From: Paenibacillus_E qinlingensis_A
GTDB taxonomy: Bacteria; Bacillota; Bacilli; Paenibacillales; NBRC-103111
Direction of reading: 5' to 3'
Assembly (NCBI RefSeq): GCF_031455095.1
Contig: NZ_JAVDSB010000008.1
Coordinates: forward strand, 1-64,000
DNA length: 64,000 bases
Of this stretch, positions 53,404 to 62,505 are shown piece after piece. Below the pieces are notes generated by a model. The model did not search any database. It was not told the DNA's origin and saw nothing but the letters and a program-made list of their open reading frames with translations. The stretch's first letter is position 1. Every line of letters begins with the position of its first letter. A program made the translations under genes and the position numbers.

Positions 53404-53443
53404 CAAAAAGAGTGAAGCAAGATTGCTCTCGCTTCACTCTTTA
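53404..53443 (-). terminator. terminator of the accD-accA-pyk operon
   Basis: On the minus strand AAAGAGTGAAGC pairs perfectly with GCTTCACTCTTT around 12 bases and leads into TTTTTG, just after the pyk stop. Confidence 0.85.
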
Positions 53444-53449
53444 TATGAC

Positions 53450-55204
53450 TTACAGAACGCTCGCTTGACCTGAGTAGATTACGCCTACTTCTGGGTAAAT
53501 CGAAACTTCTGTACCGTCTTTAATTAATTCTACTGCATTTTCCACGCCAACAATGACAGGAATCCCAAGGCTAAGTGCAACGACAGCCGCGTGAGACGTA
53601 ATGCCACCCACTTCGGTAATCAAGGCCGATGCTCTTTGAACAGCTGGCATGTACTCTTTATCCGTTGAAACTGTTACAAGTACAGCGCCATCTACCATTT
53701 TCGCGTTAGCTTCTTCTGGTGTACGTGCTGTTACAACAGTTCCTGTCGCTGTTTGCATACCGATGCCTGTCCCTTTGGCAATCATCTCACCAACGTGATG
53801 AACCTTGATCAGGTTCGTTGTTCCAGAGCGGCCAACTGGCACACCTGCTGTAATAACAACGATGTCACCAAGGGAAACGATACCTGTTTTGATGGAGCTT
53901 TCTACCGCTAGGTTGAATAGCTCGTCCGTTGTTTTCGCTTCTACGCCAATCACCGGAATAACGCCCCATACGAGGGATAAGCGACGAATCACTTGCTCAC
54001 TAGGTGTTACTGCGATAATCGGGGATTTTGGACGGTATTTGGAAACCATACGCGCCGTGTAGCCACTTTCAGTAGCTGTCAGAATCGCTTTCGCACCTAG
54101 CTCTAGTGCCGAGTTCGCTACAGCTTGCGAGATTGCTTCTGTAACTGTCACTTGTTGCGCTTGTGCTTGACGAAGGAAGATCTCTTTATATTCCAAAGCC
54201 GCTTCTGCACGCTCAGCAATACGAGCCATCGTTTCAACGGATTCAACTGGGTATTTTCCAGCTGCTGTCTCACCGGACAACATCACAGCATCTGTTCCGT
54301 CAAATACCGCATTCGCTACGTCACTTGCTTCCGCACGTGTAGGACGCGGGTTACGTTGCATGGAATCGAGCATCATTGTAGCCGTAATAACCGGTTTACC
54401 TACAATGTTACACTTTTTGATCATTTGCTTTTGAACAACAGGAACGTCCTCAGCAGGAATCTCAACGCCAAGATCTCCACGGGCAACCATCAAACCGTCG
54501 GAAACTTCAAGGATCTCGTCAAGGTTGTCAACGCCTTCTTGGTTTTCGATTTTGGAGATAATTTGGATATGCGATGCGTTGTGACGCTCTAACAATTCAC
54601 GAATTTCCATGACATCACTTGCTTTACGCACGAAAGAAGCTGCGATGAAATCTACACCTTGTTCAATACCGAACACGATATCATTCGCATCTTTTTCGGT
54701 GATACCTGGAAGACTGATTTTCACGCCTGGAACGTTTACACCTTTTTTACTTTTGATCGTTCCGCCATTGACGATACGGCATTCGATCTCAGTTCCGCGA
54801 ATATCAACAACCGTAAGACCAATTAAGCCGTCATCGATAAGAATCGTGGATCCAACTTTAACGTCACGCGGCAGATCAGAATACGTAACTGAGATACGGT
54901 CTACATCCCCTAGAATTTCTTCGGTTGTCAAAATAATATGCTTGTCCTGAACGAGCTCAATTGGCTCTTCTTTTAGCTTACCTGTACGGATTTCCGGTCC
55001 TTTGGTATCAAGCAAAATAGCAGCTATTTTACCAGTCTCGGCGGATGCAGCGCGAAGGTTGCGGATACGTGCACCGTGCTCTTCAAAATCTCCATGGGAG
55101 AAATTAAGACGAGCGACGTTCATGCCCGCTAGTAGTAGTTTCTTTAAATTTTCTTGTGATTCGCTTGCTGGTCCAATCGTACAGACAATTTTCGTTTTAC
55201 GCAT
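53450..55204 (-). CDS. pyk: pyruvate kinase with C-terminal PEP-utiliser domain
   Basis: About 584 residues. The TIM barrel carries MRKTKIVCTIGPASES, NVARLNFSHG, KIENQEGVDNLDEIL and MVARGDLGVE, with MLDSMQRNPRPTRAEASDVANAVFDGTDAVMLSGETAAGKYP for substrate and metal. The extra C-terminal domain, about 485-584, has the PEP-utiliser motif GGITSHAAVVALSLGIPVIVG, as in other Bacillales enzymes. It makes ATP and pyruvate from PEP. The start is ATG 55204, after GGAGGG; the frame is open to 55273 but inside accA. The start overlaps the accA end by 8 bases. Confidence 0.95.
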   Translation of the reverse strand: MRKTKIVCTIGPASESQENLKKLLLAGMNVARLNFSHGDFEEHGARIRNLRAASAETGKIAAILLDTKGPEIRTGKLKEEPIELVQDKHIILTTEEILGDVDRISVTYSDLPRDVKVGSTILIDDGLIGLTVVDIRGTEIECRIVNGGTIKSKKGVNVPGVKISLPGITEKDANDIVFGIEQGVDFIAASFVRKASDVMEIRELLERHNASHIQIISKIENQEGVDNLDEILEVSDGLMVARGDLGVEIPAEDVPVVQKQMIKKCNIVGKPVITATMMLDSMQRNPRPTRAEASDVANAVFDGTDAVMLSGETAAGKYPVESVETMARIAERAEAALEYKEIFLRQAQAQQVTVTEAISQAVANSALELGAKAILTATESGYTARMVSKYRPKSPIIAVTPSEQVIRRLSLVWGVIPVIGVEAKTTDELFNLAVESSIKTGIVSLGDIVVITAGVPVGRSGTTNLIKVHHVGEMIAKGTGIGMQTATGTVVTARTPEEANAKMVDGAVLVTVSTDKEYMPAVQRASALITEVGGITSHAAVVALSLGIPVIVGVENAVELIKDGTEVSIYPEVGVIYSGQASVL

Positions 55205-56177
55205 GGTTACTGTTACCCTCCTGATTGAATGTGAACCGACCGATATCTCTAAATTTCCGGTAACGGTCCTCAAGCAGCTCCTGTTCGTTCAAACTTAGCA
55301 GTTGCTGAAGCTGTTCCCAGATCGCTGATTTAATGTGTTCGGACTGTGTGGCTAAATCCCGGTGAGCGCCGCCCTTAGGCTCAGGTATAATCCCATCGAT
55401 AACACCTAGCTCAAGGATATGATCAGCCGTAATTTTCATTGCTTCTGCTGCGTGTAATGCTTTAGAAGCATCTTTATAAAGAATCGAAGCTGCGCCTTCG
55501 GGACTAATAACCGAATAGATCGCATTCTCCAACATTAACACCTTATTTCCTAGACCTAACGCCAAGGCACCGCCGCTGCCACCTTCACCAATGACGATAC
55601 AGATGATCGGCACACGAAAAGAGGCCATTTCCAGCAAGTTTCTGGCAATCGCTTCTCCTTGACCGCGCTCTTCCGCAGCATTCCCAGGGAATGCCCCCTT
55701 CGTATCAATAAAGGTAACGATAGGACGCTTAAATTTGTTAGCTTGACGCATCAAACGCAGCGCTTTACGGAACCCTTCTGGATGCGGACATCCAAAATTG
55801 CGAGCGATATTGTCCTTCGTATCTTTCCCTTTTTGATGCCCAACAACCGTCACGGGTATGCCGTTCAGTTTGGCCAGACCACCAACAATTGCTAAATCAT
55901 CGCCATATAAGCGATCCCCATGAAACTCAATGAAATCTGTAAATATCGTATGAATATAATCGATTGTCGTCGGTCTTTGCGGATGGCGTGCCAGTTGCAT
56001 TTTCTCCGCTGACGTCATCGTTGTATAAAGTTCATCCTCTAGTTGCACATATCTTTCTTCCAAACGGCGAATTTCCTCTGAAAAGTCAATTTGCTTCTCT
56101 GCACCAAATTTACGCAGTTCGGCAATCTTGCTTTTCAGCTCCGCCAGCGGCTGTTCAAACGGCATTTCACCCGGCAT
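55197..56177 (-). CDS. accA: acetyl-CoA carboxylase carboxyltransferase alpha subunit
   Basis: About 326 residues. LAELKSKIAELRKFGAEKQIDFSEEIRRLEERY is the helical N-terminus and the catalytic crotonase-like core shows IVGGLAKLNGIPVTVVGHQKGKDTK, FGCPHPEGFRKALRLMRQANKF, GAFPGNAAEERGQGEAIARNL and GEGGSGGALALGLGNKVLMLENAIYSVISPEGAASILY. With AccD it transfers carboxyl from biotin to acetyl-CoA in fatty acid synthesis. The start is ATG 56177, 9 bases after GGAGG; the ATG at 56186 is too near. It overlaps accD by 11 bases. Confidence 0.95.
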   Translation of the reverse strand: MPGEMPFEQPLAELKSKIAELRKFGAEKQIDFSEEIRRLEERYVQLEDELYTTMTSAEKMQLARHPQRPTTIDYIHTIFTDFIEFHGDRLYGDDLAIVGGLAKLNGIPVTVVGHQKGKDTKDNIARNFGCPHPEGFRKALRLMRQANKFKRPIVTFIDTKGAFPGNAAEERGQGEAIARNLLEMASFRVPIICIVIGEGGSGGALALGLGNKVLMLENAIYSVISPEGAASILYKDASKALHAAEAMKITADHILELGVIDGIIPEPKGGAHRDLATQSEHIKSAIWEQLQQLLSLNEQELLEDRYRKFRDIGRFTFNQEGNSNHA

Positions 56178-57033
56178 CAGTCGCATCCTCCTTCGTTCCG
56201 TGCATGTCGAGCAGCTTAATTAACGTCGGTCTCATATCCTTACGACAGACGACCTTGTCGAGCTGACCGTGCTCGAGATTGAATTCAGATGTTTGGAAAT
56301 TATCAGGCAGCTTCTGCTTAATCGTTTGTTCGATTACACGGCGTCCGGTAAAACCAAAAGACGCAGCCGGTTCTGCAATAATAATATCGCCAAGCATTGC
56401 AAAACTTGCTGAAACCCCACCAAAAGTCGGATCTGTAATAATAGATATGAATAATCCGCCTTCTTCGCTAAGCTTGGACAAAGCAGCACTCGTTTTGGCC
56501 ATTTGCATAAGGCTTAGAATACTTTCTTGCATACGTGCGCCACCAGATGTGGAATAAATAAGAATCGGAAGCTTTTTCTCAATCGCAATTTCGACGGCTC
56601 TCGTCATTTTCTCACCAACAACGGAACCTAGCGAGCCTCCCATAAAATCAAAGCTCATCGCAGCAACGATAACCGGATATCCGCCAATTGTGCCTTGACC
56701 CGTCATAATGGCGTCCTGAAGCTTCGTTGCGTTCTTAGCTTTGTCCAATTTCTCGACATAATCAGGAAACTGCAAAGGATCTTCTGAAATCATATCGGTA
56801 TCAAATTCAACAAATTGACCTTCATCGAGCGTAAGTTGGATCCGTTCGGATGCGCTTAAACGATAATGATAACCGCAAGACGTACACACTTTAAGATTCT
56901 TCTCAAGCTCTTTGCTTGTTTGAATCGTGCCACACTTCGGACATTTATTCATTAAACCCTCAGGAATTTCCCTTTTCGTTCTCTCGGAAGGAATCGTTGC
57001 ATATTTTCGCTTTTGAAATAAATCCTTTAGCAC
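56167..57033 (-). CDS. accD: acetyl-CoA carboxylase carboxyltransferase beta subunit
   Basis: A 288-residue beta subunit. The N-terminal zinc ribbon is CPKCGTIQTSKELEKNLKVCTSCG; the core has MTGQGTIGGYPVIVAAMSFDFMGGSLGSVVGEKMTRAVEIAIEKKLPILIYSTSGGARMQESILSLMQMAKTSAAL. The start is a GTG with AGAGGTGG 5 bases ahead. It heads the accD-accA-pyk operon, and a short protein gene lies just upstream on the same strand. No convincing FapR-type operator was seen before it. Confidence 0.95.
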   Translation of the reverse strand: MLKDLFQKRKYATIPSERTKREIPEGLMNKCPKCGTIQTSKELEKNLKVCTSCGYHYRLSASERIQLTLDEGQFVEFDTDMISEDPLQFPDYVEKLDKAKNATKLQDAIMTGQGTIGGYPVIVAAMSFDFMGGSLGSVVGEKMTRAVEIAIEKKLPILIYSTSGGARMQESILSLMQMAKTSAALSKLSEEGGLFISIITDPTFGGVSASFAMLGDIIIAEPAASFGFTGRRVIEQTIKQKLPDNFQTSEFNLEHGQLDKVVCRKDMRPTLIKLLDMHGTKEDATDAG

Positions 57034-57099
57034 ATTTCCACCTCTACTTGGCTATGATCTATATTCCCTGACAAGCCACGATTCTTAGTTCTACTTTAA

Positions 57100-57288
57100 C
57101 TATCTATGTAAAATAGAATTGAGCACTTCTTGTACTTCTTCCAGCTCCCCTTCGGGAACTACAATTTCAAACTGATTTTTGGATAAAGAGATGCCTCGTA
57201 CTTGAACCAGAAAGCCTTCTTCCGTCAGCCTCTGTTTAATCCGCTCTGCAATTTTCGCAGTAGGAGCTATATAGATCACCGTCCACAT
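57100..57288 (-). CDS. small DUF2007-like protein (62 aa)
   Basis: A 62-residue protein with an alpha/beta pattern: WTVIYIAPTAKIAERIKQRLTEEGFLVQVRGI..., then FEIVVPEGELEEVQEVLNSIL. That form (beta-alpha-beta with an acidic C-terminal helix) is like the ferredoxin-like DUF2007 fold proposed to sense or signal. The start is ATG 57288, 7 bases after AGGAGG; an in-frame ATG at 57312 lies before that site. It is 66 bases upstream of accD on the same strand, so it may be co-transcribed with fatty-acid genes. Role unknown. Confidence 0.75.
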   Translation of the reverse strand: MWTVIYIAPTAKIAERIKQRLTEEGFLVQVRGISLSKNQFEIVVPEGELEEVQEVLNSILHR

Positions 57289-57540
57289 GAATAAACCTCC
57301 TATGACGTGCAACTACAACCACTAAGGCAATTAAGCTATGACGAGACGATAATCCATGCATAGGAACACACAATGCAATAATGATAGCATAATTCCACTT
57401 TTGCCCGCAACAGAGCACATCATGGAAACGAAAATAAACGACTGCACAATCCACTATGGACGTGAGCGTTTATCTAGAAATATAGGTAATTTATCACGTA
57501 AAACCTATCATTTGTATATTTAAAGTAAAGACTGAACTCA

Positions 57541-58041
57541 TTAGTCCAAACGTTGCTTAGAGCTATAATCAGGCGCATGCTCATTTTGATGAGCAATTCT
57601 GGCTGAAGCCGCTGCTGCTAATCCACAAACTAAGTCATCTAGAAAAACATGCACGCTGCTTTTATCATCGTTCAATGCGCGAATAATTCCTATTTTTTCC
57701 TTATCTAAATAACCAAAGCTGGTTAACCCAATCATCCCGTAAACATGCACAATGCCAAGTGCCAATGTCTCGTCTACCCCATACAAGGGTTCATCTGCTT
57801 CAAGAATAGATTGCAGCGGTTCCGGCAGGAGCTTCTTCTCTGCTAATTCATCTAGGGCAATCCCTGTGTAGAGGGTATATTGCACTTCTCGCTTCGAAAG
57901 CACTGCCATTACGCTGTCTGCACATTCTTCAATCGTAAGTTGATCATTATACGGCTTCTGCAGCTTATACACGATCTCTGACACTTGATCCACGGACACG
58001 CCGCGTTTCTGGAGTAGTTGGATCATATGTTGTTCGGTCAT
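57541..58041 (-). CDS. phosphatidylglycerophosphatase A family protein
   Basis: About 166 residues of the PgpA/YutG family. It carries VYKLQKPYNDQLTIEECADSVMAVL and the C-terminal block TSFGYLDKEKIGIIRALNDDKSSVHVFLDDLVCGLAAAASARIAH, where the acidic residues after LDK and in FLDDL should bind metal. Members are predicted to remove phosphate from phosphatidylglycerophosphate, although low-GC Gram-positive members have no clear membrane helix and their substrate is not proven. The start is ATG 58041, 4 bases after AGGAGGAGG; the ATG at 58059 lies before that site. The dnaE stop is 431 bases beyond, across a repeat array. Confidence 0.87.
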   Translation of the reverse strand: MTEQHMIQLLQKRGVSVDQVSEIVYKLQKPYNDQLTIEECADSVMAVLSKREVQYTLYTGIALDELAEKKLLPEPLQSILEADEPLYGVDETLALGIVHVYGMIGLTSFGYLDKEKIGIIRALNDDKSSVHVFLDDLVCGLAAAASARIAHQNEHAPDYSSKQRLD

Positions 58042-58127
58042 AAATCCTCCTCCTAGCATAGGGATGCTTATATGAAAAGTAAACCCGGGTTCCTATTCAT
58101 ATGCGGAGGAAGTTATCTTTACTACTC

Positions 58128-58425
58128 GCTTGCGCACAAGAAATGTGCGCTAGGGCAGTGCCTACGACCGATTGCGCTTGCTTGCGCACAATGATTGTGC
58201 GCTAGGGCGGTTACCACGACGGATTGCGCTCGCTTGCGCACAACAATTGTGAGCTAGGGCGGTAACTGCGACGCTTTGCGCTCGCTTGCGCACAACAATT
58301 GTGCGCTAGGGCGGTGACTGCGACGCTTTGCGCTCGCTTGCGCACAACAATTGTGCGCTAGGGCGGTGACTGCGACGCTTTGCGCTCGCTTGCGCACAAG
58401 AATTGTGCGCTAGAGCAGTTACCCG
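58128..58425 (-). repeat. tandem array of six 52-bp hairpin units
   Basis: Units begin GCTTGCG at 58128, 58180, 58232, 58284, 58336 and 58388, exactly 52 bases apart; the last is partial. Each contains GCGCACAA-NNN-TTGTGCGC (8-bp stem), with loops GAA, TGA, CAA, CAA, CAA and GAA, followed by CTAGGGCGG. Unit 1 has one stem mismatch and unit 3 one (TGAGC). No open reading frame explains it. It lies in the 3' region of dnaE (stop 58472), so it would be transcribed from there. The rest of 58060-58471 is unremarkable. Confidence 0.92.
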
Positions 58426-58471
58426 CCAGCGAAATGGAGAAAGTGGTTGAATGGACTCGATTGAGATTTCC

Positions 58472-61400
58472 TCATTTCACCCGGACGGAATCCTTGCCCA
58501 TAATCGTCTCGATCATGCGCATCAAATCTTTGGTCGGATCGACCCGATACTGGTCGCTCAAGGCCAAGAGCTTGTTGCTGCTTTCATAGAAAAGCGCAAC
58601 CGCGAGCTGGCCCTTATGCAGCTTCAGCAGCGCCTTTAGCTGCAAAAGCTTATCCGGCTGCTCACAGTCAGCCGTGATCTTGACGAACACGCGCTGCGGC
58701 TTCGCCTCAGCAGCGGCGGGTTCGACCCGCGCTGGCGCAGCGCCAGCGCGAGCCGCCTGCGGGGCAGCCGCGCGCGGCGCACGATCCCTGACATCGTCAG
58801 GGGATCGGCGTGCCGCAGGCTGCCGGCGAAGCCGCTGGACGGCCTCCGGGTCGTCCAGCGCAGCTAGCTGCTCCGCGAGCAGCTTGGGCGGGTCCTCGTC
58901 CTGAAGCTGCAGCTTCGCACGGACGAGGACGAGCCTGCCCTTCCCTACGAGCGGAGCCGACTTCTTCCAGGTCTCGGGGAACAAGACCACCTCGACCTTG
59001 TCAATGCGATCCTCCAGCTCCATGAACGCCATCGGATCACCTTTTTTGGTGACGATGGTCTTATTCGAGAGGATCATCCCAGCAACCAGAACATCGCTAT
59101 GATCTGGTAGCTCTGTCAGCTGATGCAGCATCACGGCATCCAGTTCGGCAAGCTGCTCCGTATACGTATCCAGCGGATGGCCAGAAATGTACATGCCAAG
59201 CAGCTCTTTCTCCAGCTCAAGCTGCTTGGATTGCGGCATCGGAGGGATGTTCGGCACCTCGACCTCCCAATTCGGCTCTTCAACGAATCCGAACAAGTGA
59301 AGCTGTAAATCATCTCGTTCCTTGCGCCATTTCGTAGCGGAGGCAATGGTTTCATCGAGAATAGCGAGATGCTGAGCACGATGACCGCCGAGTGAATCGA
59401 AAGCTCCGCCTTGAATCAGCGATTCAACAACACGTTTATTAACTACACGGAGGTCGACCCTGCGACAGAAATCAAGCAAACTTTCGAAAGGAGCTTTCTT
59501 TCGCTCACTAAGAATGGCATCGATGGCTTGTGTACCGACATTTTTGATGGCTGCCAAGCCGAATCGAATAGCACCAGCCTTAGAATCCGGCGTAAAGACC
59601 GTTCCGCTGCCGTTCACATCTGGTGGCAGAACAGCTAGCTTCACACGTCGGCATTCATCCACATACTCAGCAACCTTGCGATGATTCCCCATGACGGCGG
59701 TCAGCATCGAAGCCATGAAATAAATCGGATAATGCGCTTTGAGATAAGCTGTTTGGAAAGCCAGCACCCCATAAGCTGTTGCATGCGCACGCGGGAAGCC
59801 GTAATCGGCAAAACGCACGATCATATCATAGACCAGGTTAGCTTCGTCCGCGTTAAAGCCTTGTCGTAAACTTCCCGATACGAAATGTGTACGCTCTTCA
59901 TCGAGGACTTCGCGCTTCTTTTTGGACACAGCTCTACGTAATAAATCCGCTTCTCCTAAACTGAAACCTGCCATCGAAGACGCAATTTGCATAATTTGCT
60001 CTTGGTACACGATGATGCCGTAAGTGTCCTTAAGAATGGGCTCAAGTGTTGGATGTGGATAAACAACCTCAACCTGTCCGTGTTTACCTGCTATATATTT
60101 AGGAATAAACTCCATCGGGCCCGGACGGTACAAGGCTAAGACGGAAATAATATCTTCAAATTGGGACGGCTTCAAGTCCTTGAGAACCTTACGACAGCCT
60201 GTCGATTCTAACTGAAATACGCCTGTTGTTTCCCCTTTGCTGAGCATCTCATAGGTAATATCATCGGAATCCATATTAAGGAGATTGAAGTTAACGTGAA
60301 TCTCTTCCATTTGGGCCAGCCAATCGACCGTTCGTTCAATAATGGACAGCGTCCGTAAACCTAGGAAATCCATTTTGAGAAGTCCGATCGCCTCTAAATG
60401 CTCCATTGTATATTGGGTGAGTGCCGTCTGTGTCGTCCCTTCTTGTAAAGGCACGTAATGCGTCAGCGGCTCTCGCGAAATAATGACACCAGCAGCATGC
60501 GTTGAGGCATGGCGCGGCATCCCTTCAACTCGCATAGCCATCTCCAGCAGTTCTGCGGTCTTAGGTTGTCTAGCTACCATTCCTTTCAAGTCAGAGCTCG
60601 TCTGCAGCGCTTCCTTCAGTGTCATTCCAAGCTGATTAGGAATTGCTTTAGCAGCCCGATCCACGTCCCCGTAAGGAACGTTAAGTACGCGCCCGACATC
60701 CCGAACCGCAGCTTTCGCCGCCATCGTTCCGAAGGTAATAATTTGCGCTACATGCTCATGTCCATATTTGGCAACGACATAATCAATAACTTCATCCCGC
60801 CGCTCATCACTAAAATCGATATCGATATCAGGCATGGAAATCCGTTCCGGATTCAAGAATCGTTCAAAGAGCAGCTTATACTGCAAGGGGTCCACATTCG
60901 TTATGCGCAGTACATAGGCAACTAAGCTTCCTGCGGACGACCCCCGCCCTGGTCCTGTCATGATCTGTTTCTCGTGAGCGAATCGAATAAAGTCCCATAC
61001 AATCAAGAAGTAATCGGAGAAGCCCATGTTCTCGATGACACCAAGCTCGTAGGCAAGGCGATCTTCCGCCTGTTTCCGAAGGGGATGACTCGGATCCTGC
61101 CACTCTGGCTTGCTCCCATAACGCTGCTCCAGACCTTGTTTGCATAGCTCCTGCAGATAAGCACCTGCTGTTACATGATCTGGAATCGGGCTAAAGCTCG
61201 GTAAAATCGACTTCCCGAACGTCAGTTCGAGATCACAACGCGAAGCAACCACAGCTGTATTCGCAAGCGCTTCAGGCACATGGACGAATAAACGCCGCAT
61301 CTCTTCCTCGCTTTTCAAATACATCTGGCTTGTCCCCATCTTGAGCCGATCCGTATCCTCTACGGTTTTGCCCGTCCCAATACAAATGAGGATATCCTGC

Positions 61401-62047
61401 ATCACATGATCTGGCTCTGTTACGTAATGGACATCGTTCGTCGCGATTAAAGGAATACCGGTTTCTTTGCTAAGTTCAATCATGGAAACCATCACTTTTT
61501 TCTGTTCAAGCATGCCGTGATCTTGGATTTCTAGAAAGAAATCGTCTCCGAAAATATCACGATAACGCTCTGCCGCTTGGCGAGCCTCATCATAGCGGTT
61601 ATGAAGTAAATGCTGAGAAACCTCACTTCCTAAACAAGAGCTTAGGCAAATCAAACCTTCCGAATACTGGGACAGATGTTCTAAATCAATTCGCGGTTTA
61701 TAGTGAAAGCCCTGTAGATGTGCAATCGACGTGAGCTTCATGAGATTCTGATAGCCTTTTAAATTTTTGGCAAGCAAGATAAGGTGATAAATGGGCTGCT
61801 CCTGCCGTGTTCCTTTATCCCGAATGGAACCCGCAGTGAAGTAAACTTCACACCCGATAATCGGTTTGATCCCACGTTGTTTACAAGCTTTGTAGAACGC
61901 TATGGCCCCATACATGACACCATGATCCGTCAAAGCCAGAGAGGTCATGCCAAGATTAGCCGCTTGTGAAACAAGCTCCTCCATGCGTGCCGCACCGTCT
62001 AACAAACTATATTCACTATGTACGTGCAGATGTACAAACGAACTCAT
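58472..62047 (-). CDS. dnaE: DNA polymerase III alpha subunit, DnaE
   Basis: About 1191 residues. PHP domain first (FVHLHVHSEYSLLDG, LALTDHGVMYGAIAFY), then the polymerase palm with GPGRGSSAGSLVAYVL and PDIDIDFSDERRDEVI (catalytic aspartates), fingers, a helix-hairpin-helix region (GFPRAHATAYGVLAFQ), and an OB fold (LVAGMILSNKTIVTKKGDPMAFMELEDRIDKVEVVLFPETW). A basic Ala/Pro/Arg-rich insert (about AALDDPEAV to PAAAEAKP, coded by GC-rich DNA near 58690-58860) separates this from the end domain. In Bacillales it extends primers beside PolC. The start is ATG 62047, 8 bases after GGGGGG. Confidence 0.95.
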   Translation of the reverse strand: MSSFVHLHVHSEYSLLDGAARMEELVSQAANLGMTSLALTDHGVMYGAIAFYKACKQRGIKPIIGCEVYFTAGSIRDKGTRQEQPIYHLILLAKNLKGYQNLMKLTSIAHLQGFHYKPRIDLEHLSQYSEGLICLSSCLGSEVSQHLLHNRYDEARQAAERYRDIFGDDFFLEIQDHGMLEQKKVMVSMIELSKETGIPLIATNDVHYVTEPDHVMQDILICIGTGKTVEDTDRLKMGTSQMYLKSEEEMRRLFVHVPEALANTAVVASRCDLELTFGKSILPSFSPIPDHVTAGAYLQELCKQGLEQRYGSKPEWQDPSHPLRKQAEDRLAYELGVIENMGFSDYFLIVWDFIRFAHEKQIMTGPGRGSSAGSLVAYVLRITNVDPLQYKLLFERFLNPERISMPDIDIDFSDERRDEVIDYVVAKYGHEHVAQIITFGTMAAKAAVRDVGRVLNVPYGDVDRAAKAIPNQLGMTLKEALQTSSDLKGMVARQPKTAELLEMAMRVEGMPRHASTHAAGVIISREPLTHYVPLQEGTTQTALTQYTMEHLEAIGLLKMDFLGLRTLSIIERTVDWLAQMEEIHVNFNLLNMDSDDITYEMLSKGETTGVFQLESTGCRKVLKDLKPSQFEDIISVLALYRPGPMEFIPKYIAGKHGQVEVVYPHPTLEPILKDTYGIIVYQEQIMQIASSMAGFSLGEADLLRRAVSKKKREVLDEERTHFVSGSLRQGFNADEANLVYDMIVRFADYGFPRAHATAYGVLAFQTAYLKAHYPIYFMASMLTAVMGNHRKVAEYVDECRRVKLAVLPPDVNGSGTVFTPDSKAGAIRFGLAAIKNVGTQAIDAILSERKKAPFESLLDFCRRVDLRVVNKRVVESLIQGGAFDSLGGHRAQHLAILDETIASATKWRKERDDLQLHLFGFVEEPNWEVEVPNIPPMPQSKQLELEKELLGMYISGHPLDTYTEQLAELDAVMLHQLTELPDHSDVLVAGMILSNKTIVTKKGDPMAFMELEDRIDKVEVVLFPETWKKSAPLVGKGRLVLVRAKLQLQDEDPPKLLAEQLAALDDPEAVQRLRRQPAARRSPDDVRDRAPRAAAPQAARAGAAPARVEPAAAEAKPQRVFVKITADCEQPDKLLQLKALLKLHKGQLAVALFYESSNKLLALSDQYRVDPTKDLMRMIETIMGKDSVRVK

Positions 62048-62172
62048 CCGTGGGTCCCCCCTTCTTATTGAATTATTTCCAAGCATTTTATCATATTGGA
62101 GCTAGCCAGTCCCATACAGTAGTAGAGAGAGAGTTTGTCCTCCCAACTCAGTAGAAAGGAAGCGATTGGCAC

Positions 62173-62505
62173 ATGGCTGGCTTTTGGGCAAGTATTATCA
62201 TGTATTTCTGTATTGCATTTGGGGTTGTATTCGGAGGAAGTATGCTAAGCGGCATCGCTGCCGTATTGACCTTGCAATCTCCAACTGAGAAAATGCTGAC
62301 CATTTCAGAAAATATCAAGATCTGGGCTATGGTTGCTGCCGTTGGCGGTACCATAGATCCAATCCGTTATATTGAAAGTCATGTGGCCATCGGCCATCTC
62401 AACCCGGCAATCAAACAAGTTGTCTATATCATCGTTGCTTTTACAGGGGCACAGTTCGGAACTGCGCTCATCCAAATGATCTGCAAGGGGGGCCATCAGA
62501 CTTGA
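62173..62505 (+). CDS. ytrH: sporulation membrane protein YtrH
   Basis: A 110-residue protein with three predicted helices: WASIIMYFCIAFGVVFGGSMLSGIAAVL, IKIWAMVAAVGGT and QVVYIIVAFTGAQFGTALIQMI. The segment LQSPTEKMLTISENIKIWAMVAAVGGTIDPIRYIESHV is the YtrH signature. In Bacillus YtrH and YtrI are membrane proteins made in the mother cell and needed for normal sporulation. It lies divergent from dnaE as in Bacillus. A site GGAAGCG precedes the ATG. Confidence 0.9.
   Translation: MAGFWASIIMYFCIAFGVVFGGSMLSGIAAVLTLQSPTEKMLTISENIKIWAMVAAVGGTIDPIRYIESHVAIGHLNPAIKQVVYIIVAFTGAQFGTALIQMICKGGHQT

Noticed and set aside
54125..54592. 155-codon ORF opposite pyk
   Set aside because: Antisense to conserved catalytic blocks of pyruvate kinase; no initiation signal.
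58128..58425. CRISPR array
   Set aside because: Whole 52-bp units are repeated including the would-be spacers, so there are no unique spacers, and no cas genes are near.
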